This document shows positions 60,588-64,000 of a stretch of DNA of 64,000 nucleotides, piece by piece. How positions within the stretch are numbered: position 1 is the first letter of the stretch; every line of letters begins with the position of its first letter. The position numbers and the translations under genes are program-made. Origin of the DNA: Thioalkalivibrio denitrificans (GTDB lineage: Bacteria; Pseudomonadota; Gammaproteobacteria; Ectothiorhodospirales; Ectothiorhodospiraceae); NCBI RefSeq assembly GCF_002000365.1, contig NZ_MVBK01000001.1:21448-85447 (forward strand), read 5' to 3'. The notes beneath the pieces are model-generated. The model saw only the letters and a list, made by a program, of their open reading frames with translations. It had not been told where the DNA came from and searched no databases.

Positions 60588-62752
60588 CAGGCGTCATCCT
60601 CCACCGACGCGCCTGCAGGGGCGCCCGGGATGACGTCTGCAGTTTGGATCGTGGTATCGCCTCCCGGTGCCGGACCGCTGGCCGGTCTGGGCACCGGCTC
60701 GGTCACCCACCAGCGGTCACCTGTCACGTAATCCCGGCGCATTTCCTCCGCGATCTGCTGCAGATTGTCCGGCATGGCGGCATCACGGCCCGGATCAGGC
60801 AGCGGCATGCGGATCTTGTAGAGCTGGCCGCCCTCTATGAGTGCGAACGCCTGTCCCTTGGGCAGCGTCACGATGTCTGCCGGGGAGAGCAGGGGGGTTT
60901 CGGTGACGCTGACACGGTCCTCGTTGCGCGAGGAGAAGTGCTCCGCGGAACCCGGGTCGGCCGAGTCATTGGTGCCCGATACCTGCATCAGCGAGAATAT
61001 CTCCACCGTAGGGAGCTGATCGGTCATCATCTTGGCCGTCTCGAATTCCTTGACCCGCAGCATGACCAGGGTGTTGAAGTTGCCCGCCACCTGGCCTGCC
61101 TTGGCGCGGTTTCCGATCCTGGCCTCCACGTCGCTCCAGGTCTGGGTGTAGGCGCTGACCTGGAACCCCGCGCCGCCGGCTTTGTTCAGCATCGGCACGA
61201 ACTCGTCACCGATCAGTTCGTTGAACTCATCGGCATGCAGGGAGATGACCGGCGTCTCCGGCGCCGATCCCGTATCCGGCAATCCGTCGGCCGTGCCCGA
61301 CTTGTAGATGCGGCCCGCGACGGACACCAGGTCGGCGAACATGGAATTCCCCACGGCCGCGGCCACCGTCGTGTCTGACATGGCATCCAGACCGACATAC
61401 ACAACACACTTTCTGCGGATCACGGACATCCAGTCGAAGATCGGCCGGGGGTCGTCGGCGTCGAAGTAATCCGGAGAGATCAGTTCGGCGGTTTTTCCGG
61501 TGGTGAGTTTTTCCAGCAGCGGCAGCAACGACGCGACGATCTTGTCGAAGTACGACTTGTCGTACTCGAAGGCGGACCTCAATCCATCGGCTACCGGGTC
61601 ATAGAGATTGTGCTCCTTGATGTACTGCACCAGGGCCACGGTCCTTCGGGACCGTCCGCGCAGCGCGAGGGGCAGTTTGTTCTCGTTGACGCTCTCCTCG
61701 CGACGCGCGATCTCCTCCCGCCATCCATCCGGCGCCACGGTGGGAAGCCAGTGGTTGAAGTAGTCCGACAGCAGAGGCTCGATGTTCGTGATATGCCGCA
61801 CGATCTGGTGGTAGTCCGGGCGCCGGCCCAGGGCCACCAGGGCGCGCGCCACGATGTTGGTGAAACGCCAGGCAAACTCGCGGAAGGCGGCCGAGTTTCC
61901 CTGGCTGGGCAGTTGGTTGGAGATTCTCGTGGCGACCTCGGTGATGCGCGAGAAGGACCCCACCGCGTTGTAGCGTGCCGAGATGTCCGGGTGACCCAGG
62001 TGGAACATGTAGAAGTCCCTCTCCCGGCCTGCCCGCTTGCACTCGGCGTACATGCGCCGCAGCAGGTCGGCGTCACCCTTGGGATCGAAGACGATGACCA
62101 CGTCCCCACGGTGAACGTCCTGGGTGATAAGCACCTCCGCGAGCCGCGTCTTGCCGACGCGGGTGGTCCCCAGCACCAAGGTATGGCCTACGCGCTCACC
62201 GAGATCCATCCAGACCTGGTGTTCCTCTGGCTCGACCCCATGCAGGGCGGGCCGGCCGCCCACGGGAGGCAGAGGGGCAAGCGGGTTCCACCTGGACCTT
62301 GTCGCCAGCAGACGGGCCAGATGCCGTAATCCCGGCTTGGCCTCCCAGCTGGTCTCCCTTTCGCGTGCCCACCGGTAGAGCACGCCCGGCTGGATGTACT
62401 TCTGCACTTCGGGGCGAATCGTGTCCCGCAGCCGCTGGGTATGCTTCTGGGTCCACTGAAAGCCCAGGCCGAGAAAGAGTTTGCGCCTGCTCACGGGGAT
62501 GCGGTCGGCCGTCACGCTGTAGGTCGGCAGGCGTCTGAGGTTGCGCTGATAGCGCAGCACCCGCAGGCCCTGTCGTGCCCGATGCAACGCAAACAGCGCA
62601 AGAAGGGAGGCCGCGACCCACGCAACGGCCGGCGTCATCATCAGGGCCCAGGGAGCGAGGAGGGCGATGAGTGCCGCGATGGCCCCGACAGCGGCCGGAT
62701 ACAGCTCCACCGGAGGACGCAGCAGGGCCTCGATGGGATGATGCTTAGCCAT
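60587..62752 (-). CDS. traD: Conjugative coupling ATPase TraD (SXT/TOL subfamily)
   Basis: 721 residues, inner-membrane ATPase that links the relaxase-DNA complex to the T4SS. Two N-terminal helices (AVGAIAALIALLAPWALMMT and PAVAWVAASLLALFALH), Walker A VLGTTRVGKTRLAEVLI (about 196-212), Walker B-like VIVFDPKGDADLLRRMY, and the second acidic motif ISLHADEFNELIGDEF (about 505). The C-terminal region has FALIEGGQLYKIRMPLPDPG and a disordered acidic tail. Confidence 0.95.
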   Translation of the reverse strand: MAKHHPIEALLRPPVELYPAAVGAIAALIALLAPWALMMTPAVAWVAASLLALFALHRARQGLRVLRYQRNLRRLPTYSVTADRIPVSRRKLFLGLGFQWTQKHTQRLRDTIRPEVQKYIQPGVLYRWARERETSWEAKPGLRHLARLLATRSRWNPLAPLPPVGGRPALHGVEPEEHQVWMDLGERVGHTLVLGTTRVGKTRLAEVLITQDVHRGDVVIVFDPKGDADLLRRMYAECKRAGRERDFYMFHLGHPDISARYNAVGSFSRITEVATRISNQLPSQGNSAAFREFAWRFTNIVARALVALGRRPDYHQIVRHITNIEPLLSDYFNHWLPTVAPDGWREEIARREESVNENKLPLALRGRSRRTVALVQYIKEHNLYDPVADGLRSAFEYDKSYFDKIVASLLPLLEKLTTGKTAELISPDYFDADDPRPIFDWMSVIRRKCVVYVGLDAMSDTTVAAAVGNSMFADLVSVAGRIYKSGTADGLPDTGSAPETPVISLHADEFNELIGDEFVPMLNKAGGAGFQVSAYTQTWSDVEARIGNRAKAGQVAGNFNTLVMLRVKEFETAKMMTDQLPTVEIFSLMQVSGTNDSADPGSAEHFSSRNEDRVSVTETPLLSPADIVTLPKGQAFALIEGGQLYKIRMPLPDPGRDAAMPDNLQQIAEEMRRDYVTGDRWWVTEPVPRPASGPAPGGDTTIQTADVIPGAPAGASVEDDA

Positions 62753-62761
62753 GTGCGGGGA

Positions 62762-63316
62762 CTATTGGCGAAACCCGTCCCGGGTGATCAGCACCGGGTA
62801 CACGGAAAGGCTCAGGTGCTCGGCCAGGTCGGACGCGGAGGCGGGCGTCATCGGGATGCCGCGGGCATGCTGGAGCACCGTGCTCAGGTCGTTCACGGTC
62901 TCGGCCTCGACCAGCATGCAAATCGCACCCATCTCGAGCAGATCGGACCGGTTCCCGGCGAGCCATCGCAAGGAAAGTTCATCCGATCCGATGAGGCAGA
63001 ATGGCCGGCTGAGCCCCCGCAACCGGGCGGCTACCTCCGCTGCCGGCTGCGACGCGCCGAGGTGGCCGGGCCGCATCTGGGGTGTGCGGATCGGAAAGAT
63101 GTCCATGTCGCCGGCCGGGCCGCCAGGACGGCCTGCGGGGGCCTCGTCCTGCGGACGCCAGCCATCCCCAAGCAGCGGCGCCATGTAGGGTGCGATCGAC
63201 TCCGTTCTCGTCCCCTCGTGGATCACGGTGGTCTGAGCCCAGGTGCCGGGTGACAGGGCGGAAGCGAAGGCCACGGCGGTCGCGGCCAGGGTCATGTGGA
63301 TACGCGTCCGCGTCAT
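62762..63316 (-). CDS. ICE conjugation protein, PFL_4695 family (TIGR03765-like)
   Basis: 184 residues with a signal peptide (TLAATAVAFASALSPGTWAQ). The mature part has FPIRTPQMRPGHLG, LSRPFCLIGSDELSLRWLAG and MGAICMLVEAETVNDL, ending HLSLSVYPVLITRDGFRQ. These are the features of the periplasmic protein encoded between the transglycosylase and TraD in GI-type operons. The ATG overlaps the transglycosylase stop (ATGA). Confidence 0.85.
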   Translation of the reverse strand: MTRTRIHMTLAATAVAFASALSPGTWAQTTVIHEGTRTESIAPYMAPLLGDGWRPQDEAPAGRPGGPAGDMDIFPIRTPQMRPGHLGASQPAAEVAARLRGLSRPFCLIGSDELSLRWLAGNRSDLLEMGAICMLVEAETVNDLSTVLQHARGIPMTPASASDLAEHLSLSVYPVLITRDGFRQ

Positions 63317-63864
63317 TGCATCCTTCCCAGGTGTCTGTTGACGTCGGCCCTGTAGTTCTCTGCACGATGCTTCGCCGCCGGGGTGTTCGCGGAGGCGTGA
63401 TAGAGGCCTATGGCCTTCTGCCAGTCGCCCGTGCTTCGGTAGTGCTCGGCCAGGATCGTCGCGCCCACGCGCAGGTTGAAGTAGGGATCCAAGGCGGTCC
63501 ACGGATCCCGCAGACGGTCCCCGTGCCAGCGCCAATTGACCTGCATCAGACCGATGTCGATGGAGCGCACTCCGCTGCGCAGATACCAGGTCAGGGCCTG
63601 GTGGGCCTCCTCCCGACCGCGAAACCGCTCTGCGCGCCCCTCGACATTGAGGGTCCACGGCCAGGGCCGAACGATCCCGGACGGCAGGAGCAAGGCGGAT
63701 TCCTGCATGGCGACCGCGTACAGGATCCGGGGAGGGATGCCGTGTTCGTTGGCCACATCCACATAGCCTTGGGGGACCACATAGCTCGCCGCGGCCGCTG
63801 TACCGGCGTCGAGCATCATCTCGACCGCGCTGCTCAGCGCCGCGATAACGATGCCGCGTTGCAC
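63313..63864 (-). CDS. Conjugative lytic transglycosylase
   Basis: 183 residues from a GTG at 63864 that gives a usable signal sequence (QRGIVIAALSSAVEMMLDAG, cleavage near TAAAA). The SLT fold has IPPRILYAVAMQESALLLPS (catalytic Glu), SIDIGLMQVNWRWHG, NLRVGATILAEHYRSTG and AIGLYHASANTPAA. It opens peptidoglycan for the T4SS channel. An alternative start is the ATG at 63819. It begins five bases after the stop of the PFL_4693-like gene. Confidence 0.88.
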   Translation of the reverse strand: MQRGIVIAALSSAVEMMLDAGTAAAASYVVPQGYVDVANEHGIPPRILYAVAMQESALLLPSGIVRPWPWTLNVEGRAERFRGREEAHQALTWYLRSGVRSIDIGLMQVNWRWHGDRLRDPWTALDPYFNLRVGATILAEHYRSTGDWQKAIGLYHASANTPAAKHRAENYRADVNRHLGRMQ

Positions 63865-63868
63865 GGCC

Positions 63869-64000
63869 CTAACGCAGATCCGCCAGTCCAATGAGTCGGT
63901 TCCCTTCCATACTCCGGTGCAGTAGCACGGGCATGGGCCGATCCTGGTAGCCCAGAGACGCCAGACTGCCGCCGTCATGATTGAGAGTGATCTGGCGGGA
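63869..64000 (-). CDS. ICE conjugation protein, PFL_4693 family (TIGR03759-like), C-terminal part
   Basis: Only the last 43 codons are in the window: SRQITLNHDGGSLASLGYQD, then MPVLLHRSMEGNRLIGLADLR and stop. Position upstream of the transglycosylase gene and the tail sequence fit the PFL_4693 family, whose members are about 200-250 residues and secreted. The start lies beyond the right edge. Confidence 0.68.
   Translation of the reverse strand, partial: SRQITLNHDGGSLASLGYQDRPMPVLLHRSMEGNRLIGLADLR

Overview
The window looks like a chromosomal segment of a GC-rich gammaproteobacterium. It resembles the Ectothiorhodospiraceae and their relatives, but this is inferred from gene order and protein flavour, not from a database search. 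The backbone (1-6712) is the 3' part of a ribosomal RNA operon, with the 23S gene split by a protein-coding intervening sequence, then 5S rRNA. Next come a lytic transglycosylase on the other strand, birA, coaX, a SPOR-domain protein and tRNA-Thr(UGU). The order rRNA - birA - pantothenate kinase - tRNA-Thr matches the region upstream of tufB in E. coli.

From the 3' end of tRNA-Thr to the right edge, almost everything reads as one integrative and conjugative element (ICE), about 57 kb or more; its far end is outside the window. The left end carries a tyrosine recombinase and a MobH-type TraI relaxase. The right end (47.5-64 kb) is a tightly overlapping, leftward operon for a genomic-island type (PFGI-1/ICEclc-like) type IV secretion system. 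It holds a TraG-like protein, PFL_4711, TraU-like, PFL_4709, the TraC/VirB4 ATPase, TraB- and TraK-like proteins, several small membrane proteins, RAQPRD, PFL_4697, the TraD coupling ATPase, PFL_4695, a lytic transglycosylase and the end of PFL_4693. A csrA homologue, a lipoprotein and a small acidic membrane protein border it.

The 37 kb between these blocks is cargo, mostly genome defence: AbiE toxin-antitoxin, an HNH protein, a complete Hachiman pair (hamA-hamB), and a three-gene leftward operon (secreted unknown, possible AbiGi-like protein, macro-domain/serine-hydrolase/membrane fusion). It continues with a type I restriction-modification locus (hsdM, hsdS, hsdR and a SprT/YgjP-like metallopeptidase, interrupted by an excisionase-type HTH/PIN pair), a WYL regulator divergent from a large N6-adenine methyltransferase plus a small PD-(D/E)XK-like nuclease, a serine resolvase, a ParD/ParE-type pair, a mercury resistance operon and a lone UvrD-like helicase. 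Remnants of IS30, IS256, AbiEi and a GIN-domain gene, and one complete IS3-family element, lie between them.

The most striking finding is that several cargo units have the boundaries of integron gene cassettes. The HNH gene, the Hachiman operon, the mer operon and the UvrD-like gene each start at a GTTRRRY box and end at an exactly matching inverted RYYYAAC box. Two complete attC-like sites are visible, and a third is split by the IS3 element with a 3-bp duplication. No integron integrase is present, so this looks like an integrase-less cassette cluster captured by an ICE. The best candidates for undescribed systems are the macro-hydrolase operon (18.0-21.4 kb) and the WYL/methyltransferase/nuclease locus (31.5-36.3 kb).
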